64,000 nt of DNA from Candidatus Delongbacteria bacterium (lineage in GTDB: Bacteria; UBA4055): contig JAFGVM010000057.1 in assembly GCA_016937995.1 (NCBI GenBank), forward strand, positions 1 through 64,000, in the 5' to 3' direction. A program made the translations under genes and the position numbers. Below are positions 47,629 to 57,948 of this stretch, piece after piece. The notes beneath the pieces were generated by a model. The model did no database searches. It was given only the letters and a program-made list of their open reading frames with translations, and had not been told where the DNA came from. Position 1 is the stretch's first letter, and every line of letters begins with the position of its first letter.

Positions 47629-48339
47629 ATGAATATCGCAATTGAAATAAAAGATCTGGTAAAAAAATATAAAAAATTAGCTGCACTTGATAAATTAGAT
47701 ATCAACATTAAAGAGAATTCTATCACTGCTTTCATTGGTCCTAACGGTAGCGGTAAGACCACTTTGCTTAAATTACTTCTTAATATCGTGAATACTTCTG
47801 GTGGAGAAGTAAGATTTGTTAAACAGTACAAGACAGGTTTTTTATCGGATGAATTTACTCCATATGAGCATCTGACTGTCAGAGATAACCTTAAAGCATT
47901 TGCAAAATTAAAAAAAATACCAAAGAGAGTAATTTCAGAAGAGGTTGAAAGGGTCTTGCTGATCACATTTTTAACAGATGAAAAGAATAAACTATTCAAA
48001 GATCTCTCTTCAGGAATGAAAAAGAAATTTCATTTTGGATTAGCTTTACTAGGAAAACCTGAGCTATTGATCCTTGATGAACCTTTCAGTGCCCTTGACC
48101 TTGTCGGCAGAAAAGATTTTATTGCTATTTTGAAATATCTTAAAGAGAAAAGAGATACAACGATCATTTTAAGCTCACACGATCTGACTAGCATAAGTGA
48201 CTTTTGTGATGAGATAATTTTTATGAAAAAAGGTAAGATAATTTTAGAAACAGACAGTTCGGAATCTTTATCATCATTGAATGAAAAATATATGGAGTTT
48301 TTTCAAGATGATATAGATCAGGCCCTCTCAAATCTTTAG
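47629..48339 (+). CDS. ABC transporter ATP-binding protein; start refined from 47602
   Basis: IGPNGSGKTTLLKLLLN, DLSSGMKKKFHFGLALLGKPELLILDEPFSALD. Confidence 0.93.
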   Translation: MNIAIEIKDLVKKYKKLAALDKLDINIKENSITAFIGPNGSGKTTLLKLLLNIVNTSGGEVRFVKQYKTGFLSDEFTPYEHLTVRDNLKAFAKLKKIPKRVISEEVERVLLITFLTDEKNKLFKDLSSGMKKKFHFGLALLGKPELLILDEPFSALDLVGRKDFIAILKYLKEKRDTTIILSSHDLTSISDFCDEIIFMKKGKIILETDSSESLSSLNEKYMEFFQDDIDQALSNL

Positions 48340-48485
48340 TCACTTGATCTATTTTACAAAGATCCTCATCTTGAAAAATCAATTTTCCCTGAACTATCTT
48401 GTTCGCTACATTTTGATAGTAATAATTTTTTTTTCTTGTGCAAATAGCATAATTACTTTATTTTAAAGTGAATATTGATTCAGTC

Positions 48486-48514
48486 TTGATAAATGATACT
48501 TAAAATTATAAATA
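48486..48514 (+). promoter_or_regulatory. Sigma70-like promoter upstream of the C10 peptidase gene
   Basis: TTGATA - 17 nt - TAAATA. Confidence 0.45.
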
Positions 48515-48535
48515 TTTCTATAGATAGGATGCGAT

Positions 48536-51500
48536 ATGAAAAGTTTAATATCAATAATACTGGTACTGTGTGTCTCTCTTTCTGCTGCTTTTGTAGATAA
48601 GGATAGAGCACAAAAAGTTGCAGTAAATTTCTATAAGAACCGCTGTCCTGAAGTGACTGCTAAATCAGGTGCAAATGTTGTGAAAGTCATTGAAAATGTG
48701 TATATGGGAGAAGTGACCAGATACACTGTTAAATTCGAACAAGGTTTTGTGATCATTACTTCAAATGATCAACTAAAACCTATTTTAGCATATTCAGACC
48801 ACGGAACTGTTCCAGACCCTGATAAATTGGGTGGTCAGAATTTTAAAGAATGGATCGAAAACTATGACAGACAGCTTTATTGTGGAAAATCCAGTAAATA
48901 TGTTGATGAAGCTGCCGTTCAACAGTGGATAGATATTGAGAACAATGTTTTTCCAAAGTCTTACAATATAGTTGTTGATAGACTCGTAGAGAGTAAGTGG
49001 GATCAAATATATCCCTGGAACGATCAATGTCCTGAAAAGGACAACACATGGACTTATGTTGGTTGCATAGCTACTACAATGGCACAAATGCTAAATTATC
49101 ATCAATGGCCTGTTACCGGAGAAGGAACAGTTTCATATGATTGGAATGGAACAACTTTATCTGCAGATTTTTCAACTTTAAATTTTGATTATTCAATGAT
49201 GAAAGATGAAATTGTGATCGAATGGGGATTATATCCTGAATATTGGGAATCCATGAATATGAACCAATCTGAATTGGATATGCTGGCAAGTCTTTCTTAT
49301 AATATGGGACTTTCGGTTGAAATGGATTATGGTACAACTGCCGATGGTGGTTCGGGACAAACCGCATTAGGTGTTGCAGATGCTTTCATGGATCATTGGA
49401 AAGCAGCTTCTTCTGTTTTTTATAGTTTAGGTACACCATTATTACCAGAAGAAGACGCTGCACTAATACGATCTGAACTTGACGCAAAAAGACCCTGGTT
49501 CTGGGCAGGTGGTCTTCATGCATTCTTACTCGACGGTTATACCAGTGATTACTGGTATCATTTTAACTTCGGCTGGGGTGGAGATTATGACGGTTGGTTC
49601 CAGAGAACTTTTATAATTCCAGGAGGAGTTGGTTCCTGTGATACTGGCGGGGGAGATTTCACTGCAAGTCAGATAGGTATAACATATGTGCCTTTGAACG
49701 ATCCTTTTACAGCATGGCCTGCACCGGAAAATTTTACGGGACAATTATTGAACGATTCAGATGTTCAGCTAACCTGGACAAAACCTTCTACAGGTAACCC
49801 ACTTAGTTACAATATTTATAGATCTGTGGATCACACTGAGCAAAAATTGATCAACAATACAATATCTCTATCCTACAGTGATCTAAATTTGTCAGCTGAA
49901 GACTATGCTTATTCTGTTAAGGCAGTTTATTCTGACGGAGAATCACATTTTACCGATACATACTATGTTCAGATTACCGAGCAAGAAGAATACCCAATAG
50001 CTGAAAATCTGTCTGCGACACCTGTCGGAAGGACCAGTATTGATATAGAATGGACAAAACCATATACCGGTATTATTTTCTTTGAAGAGGATTTTGAAAC
50101 CGGTATGACAGGATGGGTTCAAAAACAATCTGTAGCTGCCGGTGTTAAATCACCTTCTAGAGATTATTTCAAAGATAATATTGATGGCTGGATGTTAGTT
50201 GACTATAGCACATTCAACTCAGATGAATACATTCATAGTGGATATAACGCAACAGGACTTTCTTATTCTGCAGGTTCAAATGGGAATGGTCCATGGAGTT
50301 GGAACTTCACACCGGAATTTACTTTATCTTCCAACGGATTTATCAGTTTTTGGATATGGTATAAGAATAACGAAACAGAAGGATGGCTTACTAACATTAG
50401 AGGTTATTTGTATACGGGCGATTTTACTGAGGCAAACACAATTCAAGCTGAAGCTAATTTGACAAATATATTCTCTTGGGATGGTTCAGTTCTTGGCGAA
50501 GCTGGGAATAATCTCTATGATTCGGAAGTATTTTTCGATATTTCTGCTTACACAGGCACATATAGATTCGGTTGGGCTTATGAGTATACTAATGGTTATC
50601 AGTTAGCTATAGATGATGTCATTTGTGGAAGTAATCAGGGTGGAACTGATGAACCAACAGGATATGAAATTTACAGAAATAACACTTTGGAAGCTACAAT
50701 AAATGATCCAGAAGCAATTTTCTGGTCGGATACTAATTTTGCTGACGGAGATAATGAATATTTTATAAGAGTGCTTTATCCTACAGGACAATCGATCCCA
50801 TCAGACAGGGTAACAGCTTTTATCGACGCAAATCCCAAACCTGATTTTCTAACAGGTGTTTTTAATGATCTAAGCAATGATGTTGAATTGAACTGGTATA
50901 TGCCATACGGAACACCTCCTCACTGGTCAGCATATATTGCTCCAGAAAATTGTACTACGACAGTTGATTATTTAGATGATACTGATTGTGCAAGAAGAAG
51001 AGTTGAATTCAGAGCAGAGGAGTTAGGGCTCTATTATCCAGTTACAATTGATTCTTTAGCAGCGGGATTTTATGAATGGGAAGATGAACCGTGGAATGGT
51101 AATACCTTTGTTATCAGACTATGGGAAGGTCATCCTATTGATGGAGGTGTACTGCAATATGAATCCGGTACACTTACTGCAATTTCCGGAGAAATATACA
51201 AAATAGGTTTACCGATGCAGGTTGTGGTAAACGGGGAATGGAATGTTGAAGTAGAGGCATTGGACGTAACGACCGGTCACCCATCAACTCTTGCTGGTCC
51301 TTCGACTTCTGGAATAAACAGTTATTTTTACTATACTCAAGAGAGTTCGTACAATTATTATGTTTCATCCGGTGGAGAACCTTTGACATACTGTATGATA
51401 GCTCATGTTACAAGTGGAGACCCCGATCCAATTGTTAAATCTGGTTGGACAGCAGAAAAAGAACTCGTTGAAAAATTACCAATGATCGACAATAGGGTTA

Positions 51501-51979
51501 GAAAAATTGCAGACCTGAAAATTTCAGGAAAAGGATTGGACTATTATAAAATTTATAGAAATGATGTGATAATCGGTACTTCTACAACTACAAGCTATAC
51601 AGATAACTCTCTTGTATACGGAACTTATACATATTATGTAACAGCCTGCTATTTAAATCCGGTAGGTGAGTCAGATGGAAGTAATACTGTTGAAGTAATT
51701 GGTGGAATTGATCCTCCGGGACCTTTTCTTAATCCGGTTCCAAGTGTTTTAGGGAATACATTAACAATATCATGGGATCCCTTAGCCGAAGCAACAGGAT
51801 ATAATATCTATTCGTCAACAGATCCCTATGGAACATTCACTTTGGAAGATTCAGTAGTTGGTACGACATGGGAATCAACAATAATGCTGGATAAGAAATT
51901 CTTTTGCATAACAGCAACAAATGAAATGAAAGAACCTATGAAAGAAATTAGGGTGAAACAACCGGGTCTAGTTAAGTAA
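48536..51979 (+). CDS. C10 (streptopain-like) peptidase with FN3 and jelly-roll-like domains
   Basis: Signal peptide, I69-like propeptide, catalytic region VGCIATTMAQMLNYHQWP, GGLHAFLLDGYTSDYWYHFNFGWGGDYDGWF; multiple FN3 motifs. Confidence 0.9.
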   Translation: MKSLISIILVLCVSLSAAFVDKDRAQKVAVNFYKNRCPEVTAKSGANVVKVIENVYMGEVTRYTVKFEQGFVIITSNDQLKPILAYSDHGTVPDPDKLGGQNFKEWIENYDRQLYCGKSSKYVDEAAVQQWIDIENNVFPKSYNIVVDRLVESKWDQIYPWNDQCPEKDNTWTYVGCIATTMAQMLNYHQWPVTGEGTVSYDWNGTTLSADFSTLNFDYSMMKDEIVIEWGLYPEYWESMNMNQSELDMLASLSYNMGLSVEMDYGTTADGGSGQTALGVADAFMDHWKAASSVFYSLGTPLLPEEDAALIRSELDAKRPWFWAGGLHAFLLDGYTSDYWYHFNFGWGGDYDGWFQRTFIIPGGVGSCDTGGGDFTASQIGITYVPLNDPFTAWPAPENFTGQLLNDSDVQLTWTKPSTGNPLSYNIYRSVDHTEQKLINNTISLSYSDLNLSAEDYAYSVKAVYSDGESHFTDTYYVQITEQEEYPIAENLSATPVGRTSIDIEWTKPYTGIIFFEEDFETGMTGWVQKQSVAAGVKSPSRDYFKDNIDGWMLVDYSTFNSDEYIHSGYNATGLSYSAGSNGNGPWSWNFTPEFTLSSNGFISFWIWYKNNETEGWLTNIRGYLYTGDFTEANTIQAEANLTNIFSWDGSVLGEAGNNLYDSEVFFDISAYTGTYRFGWAYEYTNGYQLAIDDVICGSNQGGTDEPTGYEIYRNNTLEATINDPEAIFWSDTNFADGDNEYFIRVLYPTGQSIPSDRVTAFIDANPKPDFLTGVFNDLSNDVELNWYMPYGTPPHWSAYIAPENCTTTVDYLDDTDCARRRVEFRAEELGLYYPVTIDSLAAGFYEWEDEPWNGNTFVIRLWEGHPIDGGVLQYESGTLTAISGEIYKIGLPMQVVVNGEWNVEVEALDVTTGHPSTLAGPSTSGINSYFYYTQESSYNYYVSSGGEPLTYCMIAHVTSGDPDPIVKSGWTAEKELVEKLPMIDNRVRKIADLKISGKGLDYYKIYRNDVIIGTSTTTSYTDNSLVYGTYTYYVTACYLNPVGESDGSNTVEVIGGIDPPGPFLNPVPSVLGNTLTISWDPLAEATGYNIYSSTDPYGTFTLEDSVVGTTWESTIMLDKKFFCITATNEMKEPMKEIRVKQPGLVK

Positions 51980-52098
51980 AGTAACAGTTTGATTTGGTCG
52001 AGATCAAATATATCCAACTTTATTTTATCTTGACTTTTGAGTTAAAATATTTATATTTTGGCTACTGATAATAAAAAAAAGCTTCAAAGGAGCACAAA

Positions 52099-52368
52099 AT
52101 GAAAAGAATATTGGCAATAATTTTTATCATGGCATTATCACTTAATGTTTACGCACAAGTTGACTATGACAAAGAGATAAAAGCGCAAGAAGAGAAGATA
52201 GCTAAGATCGAAACAGATATTACAGATATCGAAGCTAAGATAAAAGCGTCAAAAGAGAAGATTAAGACTACAGAAGAAAAGATCGAAAAATTAAAAAATG
52301 ACAAAAAAGAAATAGAGAATAACATTAAAAAATTAGAACAAGAGATCGAAACACTAAAGAACAAATAA
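52099..52368 (+). CDS. Exported coiled-coil protein
   Basis: Signal MKRILAIIFIMALSLNVYA; heptad-like EEKIAKIETDITDIEAKIKASKEKIKTTEEKIEKLKNDKKEIE. Confidence 0.65.
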   Translation: MKRILAIIFIMALSLNVYAQVDYDKEIKAQEEKIAKIETDITDIEAKIKASKEKIKTTEEKIEKLKNDKKEIENNIKKLEQEIETLKNK

Positions 52369-52389
52369 ACTTACTATTCTCTCTTTATG

Positions 52390-52430
52390 ACTTGAGTTCG
52401 ATCAATATGGTCAAACTCAAGTTTTTTTTT
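52390..52430 (+). terminator. Rho-independent terminator-like hairpin
   Basis: ACTTGAGTT/AACTCAAGT stem followed by T run. Confidence 0.8.
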
Positions 52431-52468
52431 ATCAGGCTGTTAATAATTGAAATAATAACGGACTAATC

Positions 52469-53320
52469 ATGGAAGTAGTTAGTTTAAGTAAGATACTTGA
52501 ATTGATCGATAAATTACCTAACTATCCAAAAGATATTCACCAGATAAATAAAAATCTCAAAACTGACAACGATGATTTCACTCCCGTAATTAATTACGTT
52601 AATTCAAATAAAATATTCTCAAAAATATTTAATAATTTTATTCCTGAATCAAAAAGAGAGCTGGGCTTATCTGAGAACCTGCCTAGCATAATTAATAAAC
52701 TTGGCGTAACTAATCTAAGAAATGTTTTGTATACATGCTCGGTATTAGCATTAAATGAAAATGAACAAACCGCTCTTGTCCTAAAAAAAATCATAATAGC
52801 AGCACATATCAGCAGAGATATTATCGAGAAGATAAATCTGTTCAGAAAAACAAAACATAATCCTGAAAATTTTTATCTTTATGCATTATTCCATGATGTT
52901 GGAGAATTATTCGCAACAATGTACTTTCAGGAAGAGCTGGTTCAGACAGTGTTTGATTCAAATGAATCAATAGACCTTGATGACATTAATGATGTTGTGC
53001 ATCACAACGAGATCGGGTATATGATGATAAACAAGTGGGAGCTGCCTTCAATTTTTTCATATATTTGTCTGAATCACACTAAACTGGAATACCGTAAATT
53101 TACAGCTGATTTTATTTTTATCATAAATGTTCTGGCTGTTGCAGATGCTTTAGCTATGGAGATATTTGATTTTAAGAAACCGCTTATTAATAACTGGGAT
53201 GTTGGTCATTCAATATATAAGGTAGGACTTAGAGAGGATGATGTTTATACTGAGGCCGGTATTATTGGAGCTGTAAATAATAAGATCCCGAAGATTTTAT
53301 CGTTATACAATCTAAAATAA
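52469..53320 (+). CDS. HDOD-domain protein
   Basis: ENLPSIINKLGVTNLRNVLYTCSVLAL...LYALFHDVGELFATMYF...HHNEIGYMMINKWELPSIFSYICLNH. Confidence 0.75.
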   Translation: MEVVSLSKILELIDKLPNYPKDIHQINKNLKTDNDDFTPVINYVNSNKIFSKIFNNFIPESKRELGLSENLPSIINKLGVTNLRNVLYTCSVLALNENEQTALVLKKIIIAAHISRDIIEKINLFRKTKHNPENFYLYALFHDVGELFATMYFQEELVQTVFDSNESIDLDDINDVVHHNEIGYMMINKWELPSIFSYICLNHTKLEYRKFTADFIFIINVLAVADALAMEIFDFKKPLINNWDVGHSIYKVGLREDDVYTEAGIIGAVNNKIPKILSLYNLK

Positions 53321-53379
53321 AACACTCGTTTTTAGATAAGGAAGACCGTATGAAACTCAGAAAAAATAATTTAAATGTA

Positions 53380-54618
53380 TTATTCAAAGATGTCGGTTAT
53401 CCCGACTGCTTTTATATAGGATTTAAGATGAGATGCAGCTTCATTGATTTTTTGTATACAGGCAAATGAATTACATGCAATATATTTTACACCTTGCTGA
53501 GTATAGTTACCTAGAAATTTATCAGTGATATTTTTACGCGTATCGTAATTTTCAATGTTATACAACTCGGAAGCTCCGCAACATTTATCATCATTAAAGT
53601 GAATGATATTATCCTTATGAAAAACAGAATCCACAGTAGAAACGATCAGATCTTTTATATTCTGCTCCTTATAAGTTCTGAGCATTGCATGTGTTGAAAT
53701 TTTCTCAGAGAATCTGGGACTCAGAGGAATATTTTCTTTTCTTATAAACTCGATGGAATTCATCACAGGGATCTTAAAATTTCCGACTTCAAGAAAATTA
53801 CGGTATTGATTGTTAAGCATTTCCGTACAATTTGAGCATTGGGTTATTATAGCCGAAACATCTTTTAAATTGTTGAAAATATTCAAATTTTTAAGAGCAT
53901 TATTTTTAGCCAGTTTTATTGATCCATTATCCAGCAAAGGTGAACCGCAACAAACCTGATTTTCAGGGATTAGAACTTCAATTCCATTTCTCCTCAGGAT
54001 ACCGATCAAATGATCTGAAGTCTCGGGATAATTAAAATTTCCACCACATCCAAGGAACAAAGCAACTCTTTTTTTCTGTTCTCCTACAAGCTCATGTCTA
54101 TTATTCATATTGAAAAAGAACCTTTCAGGTAAAGGTGGTAGAATTGCGGAATTAGGTAACTTTAGAATGTTGTATACAAATTTTCCAATAAAATTACGTG
54201 TGTTCAAATCATTTTTATTTATAACTTTTCTAAAATATCTTAAAATCTTATGGGATAAATTACTCAATGGTATGCTTGAGTTAAACAGATACTTCAGAAA
54301 TGTTACCCTGAAGTATCTTGTTTTACTTAGATTAATGTCAACTTTAGCAGCTGTTATCAGATCAGCATAATTAACATTTGCAGGACAGATTTCTACACAT
54401 TTCCTGCAATTTAAACAGGCATACATTTTACCGGAGAGATTTTTAGTGAAATTAAGTTCTTCCGAGATAAGTCCATGGATCAAACTTATTCTGCCTCTCG
54501 TCGAAGATGATTCTGTACCTTCTTCAAGAAAAACAGGGCAAACCGTCCTGCAGGTTCCGCAAAGAGTACAGATATCGGTCTCAGCAGAATACTTTTTTAA
54601 ATATTTTAAATCCGCCAT
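53380..54618 (-). CDS. Iron-sulfur oxidoreductase with 4Fe-4S and CCG-like domains, GlcF-like
   Basis: CTLCGTCRTVCPVF, CLNCRKCVEICPANV, FLGCGGNFNYPE, VCCGSPLL, DKCCGASELY. Confidence 0.85.
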   Translation of the reverse strand: MADLKYLKKYSAETDICTLCGTCRTVCPVFLEEGTESSSTRGRISLIHGLISEELNFTKNLSGKMYACLNCRKCVEICPANVNYADLITAAKVDINLSKTRYFRVTFLKYLFNSSIPLSNLSHKILRYFRKVINKNDLNTRNFIGKFVYNILKLPNSAILPPLPERFFFNMNNRHELVGEQKKRVALFLGCGGNFNYPETSDHLIGILRRNGIEVLIPENQVCCGSPLLDNGSIKLAKNNALKNLNIFNNLKDVSAIITQCSNCTEMLNNQYRNFLEVGNFKIPVMNSIEFIRKENIPLSPRFSEKISTHAMLRTYKEQNIKDLIVSTVDSVFHKDNIIHFNDDKCCGASELYNIENYDTRKNITDKFLGNYTQQGVKYIACNSFACIQKINEAASHLKSYIKAVGITDIFE

Positions 54619-55661
54619 TCAGGTTTTTCCAGGTAAATATTTTCTAATATTGAAGTCTTATCAAGGGTTTCTGAATACAAATCTAGACTGATATCCAGAT
54701 AAAATAACCTTTCGTTAGTTTGAAATTCCTCAGGCAACTTAACAAAGTCCTTCAGAGTAGTTATAATATAATCAGCTCCAGTTTCCAGAATAGCATTAAT
54801 GTCGTTTATTGAGTAATAGTGATGGTCTGAGAATGATCTTTTACCGGAAACTTTCATATTCTCGAAGGAAGAATAGAAATTATCAGGGTCACCTATGCCA
54901 CAAAACAGATAAATATTTTTATCATGAATGCTATCCAAAAGAATTTCTTGCTGATTATTTTTTATTCTATCAGCATTGACATAAGAGATCAAAACTTTTT
55001 TCCCGTACTTTTTCAGGTATTTCAATTTCGGAATTAACTTTTTATCAAGAGAATTAACTTTTGAAAGAATTAAAATATCCGCGGAATTAAGTCTGAAAAT
55101 AAAATCCCGTAAAATACCAAAGGGGAGAAGAAACTTATTGCCAAGAAACCTTCTTTCATCCACAAGAACTATATCGATGTCCTTCTTGATCTTCCTATGC
55201 TGGAATGCATCATCAAGAACAATAAATTCCGGATCGAAATTCTCTATGGCAAAGTTTGATGCTGATACTCTGTCAGGATCACAAATTGTTGGAACACCGG
55301 TCGAAGAAGCTATAATTAAAGGTTCATCTCCAGAATTAACTACATTTCCCAGAAGAGTTTTACCGTCATGAACAACGATCTGATCGCTGCTTTTCCTTTT
55401 ATAACCCCTAGATACTACAACTGTCCTTTTACCAGCTTTTAACAACTCATGCACAAGACTGATAACAGTTGGGGTTTTCCCTGTACCTCCGACAGTAATA
55501 TTTCCAACAGATATGATCTTTCCGGGAACTTTGTATGATCTGAATATTTTCAGTTCGTAAAGTGAGTGCCTTAAATAAACTGCGATAGAATACAACGTTG
55601 TAAATATCAAAAGTAAAGGAGATAGTAAAAAAAAGTATATTTTGTTTTTAAAAAGTCCCAT
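54606..55661 (-). CDS. lpxK: Tetraacyldisaccharide 4'-kinase
   Basis: KIISVGNITVGGTGKTPTVISLVHELLKAGKRTVVVSRGYKRK; VLDDAFQHRKIKKDIDIVLVD. Confidence 0.94.
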   Translation of the reverse strand: MGLFKNKIYFFLLSPLLLIFTTLYSIAVYLRHSLYELKIFRSYKVPGKIISVGNITVGGTGKTPTVISLVHELLKAGKRTVVVSRGYKRKSSDQIVVHDGKTLLGNVVNSGDEPLIIASSTGVPTICDPDRVSASNFAIENFDPEFIVLDDAFQHRKIKKDIDIVLVDERRFLGNKFLLPFGILRDFIFRLNSADILILSKVNSLDKKLIPKLKYLKKYGKKVLISYVNADRIKNNQQEILLDSIHDKNIYLFCGIGDPDNFYSSFENMKVSGKRSFSDHHYYSINDINAILETGADYIITTLKDFVKLPEEFQTNERLFYLDISLDLYSETLDKTSILENIYLEKPEWRI

Positions 55662-55673
55662 AAGCTGTTAAAA

Positions 55674-56447
55674 TTATTTCAAAGTGTACCAGTCCAATTC
55701 TGCTACTATTGATCCAAAGAAAAGTTTTGTCTCCATTTTAGCAGGCATTTTTTTATCATCATCGGTCAACCATACCTGAACTTTTCCATCCTTTTTAAAA
55801 ACACCGCCATCGGCCATTATAGGCTCTACCACTATACATTCGAATTTGCCTGCCTTTGTCTTGATCTTTTCCTTCCTCAGGACAAGAACTTTTATGTTAT
55901 AGATCTTAGTATTATCAGTTGCAGGTATTAATATTTCCTGCCCAAGTTTCAGATCCTGCATTCTTACAAAGAATAGAGATGAAAGTGCATCTATTACATT
56001 TGGAGGGATCTTAATTTCTTTTCTTTTATTTTTTTTCCCTTTTCGAACTCTGAAATAATTCGCAGTGTGATTTTCCTGATCATAATCAATTTCAATGTCA
56101 ACGTGGTAAGATCCTTCCCTTAGGTGTTTTTCGAAACGCACTGATCTAAGTGAGTCTTTATCGAAGTATGATCTTGTCCAGTCTCGGACCTTGTATATCC
56201 AGTTGAACGCATCTCTTGATTTTGCAGTTGTTTTAAAAATGAAACAATCGTTACCTTTGTAATGTTTATTTTCTCTTACTTCAATGGTCGCATAACCTGC
56301 AAGCATGAAACCGTAATTTACCTCAAAATGAAGATATTCACCATTTTGAAAAGGAAAGGTTCTCACCTTTAAAGAATCATCTTTTACCTGAGAATAAGCC
56401 CCGGTAAGATAAATAATAAGAAATATGTAGATTGATTTTTTTATCAT
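55674..56447 (-). CDS. DUF3108-like periplasmic protein
   Basis: FPFQNGEYLHFEVNYGFMLAGYATIEV...KTTAKSRDAFNWIYKVRDWTRSYFDKDSL...FECIVVEPIM...VWLTDDDKKMPAKMETKLFFGSI. Confidence 0.75.
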   Translation of the reverse strand: MIKKSIYIFLIIYLTGAYSQVKDDSLKVRTFPFQNGEYLHFEVNYGFMLAGYATIEVRENKHYKGNDCFIFKTTAKSRDAFNWIYKVRDWTRSYFDKDSLRSVRFEKHLREGSYHVDIEIDYDQENHTANYFRVRKGKKNKRKEIKIPPNVIDALSSLFFVRMQDLKLGQEILIPATDNTKIYNIKVLVLRKEKIKTKAGKFECIVVEPIMADGGVFKKDGKVQVWLTDDDKKMPAKMETKLFFGSIVAELDWYTLK

Positions 56448-56452
56448 AGGTT

Positions 56453-56839
56453 TTATGAGATAATGGCCCTATTCCCGTCAGTTTTGATTACTTCAGCAAG
56501 TTCTTTTCCTGAATAATTGTTTCTTTTAGTCAGGAATGAAAGGATCATGGAAATATTAATACCTGAAACTGTAACGATCCTGTCACTGGATGAAGAAACC
56601 TTTCTTGATGCAATAAAACAACTTCCTCCAGGAAAATCAGTTGCGAGAATGTAAAAACTGTCAGGATCAGATTTTGTTATATCCTCGATCATCTTAATTA
56701 TATCTTGAAGGGAGAGGTCCTTATTAGATATTGTGGAAATAAATTCAGGTGAAAAATTCCCGACGATCTTTTTTGCAATATTTAACAATTCTTTCCCGAG
56801 TTCACCGTGGGATATTATGATCATTTTATTCATAATCAT
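56453..56839 (-). CDS. PTS mannose-family EIIA-like protein
   Basis: MIIISHGELGKELLNIAKKIVG...FYILATDFPGGSCFIASRKV...VSGINISMILSFL. Confidence 0.75.
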   Translation of the reverse strand: MIMNKMIIISHGELGKELLNIAKKIVGNFSPEFISTISNKDLSLQDIIKMIEDITKSDPDSFYILATDFPGGSCFIASRKVSSSSDRIVTVSGINISMILSFLTKRNNYSGKELAEVIKTDGNRAIIS

Positions 56840-57800
56840 TACTTAAGTAAGAGTTTAATTTTTTCTGTTTTTTCATTTTATTGATAAGAAGTTTATTGAA
56901 TTCTTTAGCAGCATTGTAACCATATACTTTCAGGTGAAGGTTCAAAGCTATGGTTTCAGCAATAACAGTTATGTTCTTACCTGGATAAATAGGTAATTTG
57001 ATCCTTGGTATATCAACACCGAGTATTTTTATGCTGTTGTCATTTTCTCCGACCCTTTCATAATTTTCATTTGCTTTCCAGTCTTCAAGAAGTATCACCA
57101 TCTCGACTCTTTTTTGTATCCTGATCGCTCTTGTTCCGAAAATCTCTTTAACATTCAGTATACCAATTCCACGGATCTCCATGAACGGGGTGTAATCTCC
57201 ATGATTTCTGCCGATCAGTACCTGCTCACCCCGTTTTGTTATAGTTACGACGTCATCCGCTACAAGTCTGTGTCCTCTCTCTACAAGGTCAAGGGCTATC
57301 TCACTTTTTCCTATACTGCTTCGACCCATGATAAGCAGACCGGTACCGTACACATCGACAAGAGTGCCATGAATTTGTGTTGAAGGAGCAAATCTATTAT
57401 CTAAAAATTCGATGGTTTTGTGGTAAAGGGAGTGAAAATATATTGCTGTTTTGAAAAGAGGGATATTATTTTTTTCACACATTTTTACGAATTCAGGATG
57501 TATCCTTTTTTTCCCCTGACAGATTATTCCCGGAATATCAAACGTACAGAACTTTTCTATATTTTTTGTATCGTTCTTTTTAATTCTTTCATTGATGTAA
57601 TTTACCTCTGTCGGGGCAAAGACCTGTAAATATTCAAATTTGAATCCTTTGAAGTATCCTGTTAAAGCAAGACCAGGTTTGTTCAATCCGCTTTTAGTGA
57701 TCTTTTTATCAGTCCCGAGAATATTTTTTATCATCGGGATCAGTTTTAGAGTGGTCTTAGTATTTTCATAAAAACATTTTACAGATATGGATTTTTGCAT
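56826..57800 (-). CDS. hprK: HPr kinase/phosphorylase
   Basis: GLLIMGRSSIGKSEIALDLVERGHRLVADDVV; EIRGIGILNVKEIFGTRAIR. Confidence 0.95.
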   Translation of the reverse strand: MQKSISVKCFYENTKTTLKLIPMIKNILGTDKKITKSGLNKPGLALTGYFKGFKFEYLQVFAPTEVNYINERIKKNDTKNIEKFCTFDIPGIICQGKKRIHPEFVKMCEKNNIPLFKTAIYFHSLYHKTIEFLDNRFAPSTQIHGTLVDVYGTGLLIMGRSSIGKSEIALDLVERGHRLVADDVVTITKRGEQVLIGRNHGDYTPFMEIRGIGILNVKEIFGTRAIRIQKRVEMVILLEDWKANENYERVGENDNSIKILGVDIPRIKLPIYPGKNITVIAETIALNLHLKVYGYNAAKEFNKLLINKMKKQKKLNSYLSNDYE

Positions 57801-57825
57801 AATAAACCTCAGAATTTATTATTTC

Positions 57826-57948
57826 CAGACTGTTGAAAAGCTTCGCATATCTTCATCCCAATCATATTTCTTTTCATGTCGCTTGGGTCATACAAGCTCA
57901 ATTAAGAAATAAATTTGCTCTTTGATCTGCTTGTTTTTGAACAGTCTG
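57826..57948. repeat. Inverted-repeat-bounded intergenic element
   Basis: CAGACTGTT (57826-57834) and AACAGTCTG (57940-57948) are perfect reverse complements. Confidence 0.6.

Noticed and set aside
51900-51979. Type IX secretion C-terminal signal on the C10 peptidase
   Set aside because: The C-terminus REIRVKQPGLVK does not show a convincing sorting domain.
53354-53473. Short ORF starting MKLRKNNLNVLFKDVG
   Set aside because: Has an RBS-like AAGGAAG but overlaps the 3' end of the opposite-strand iron-sulfur gene; too little support.
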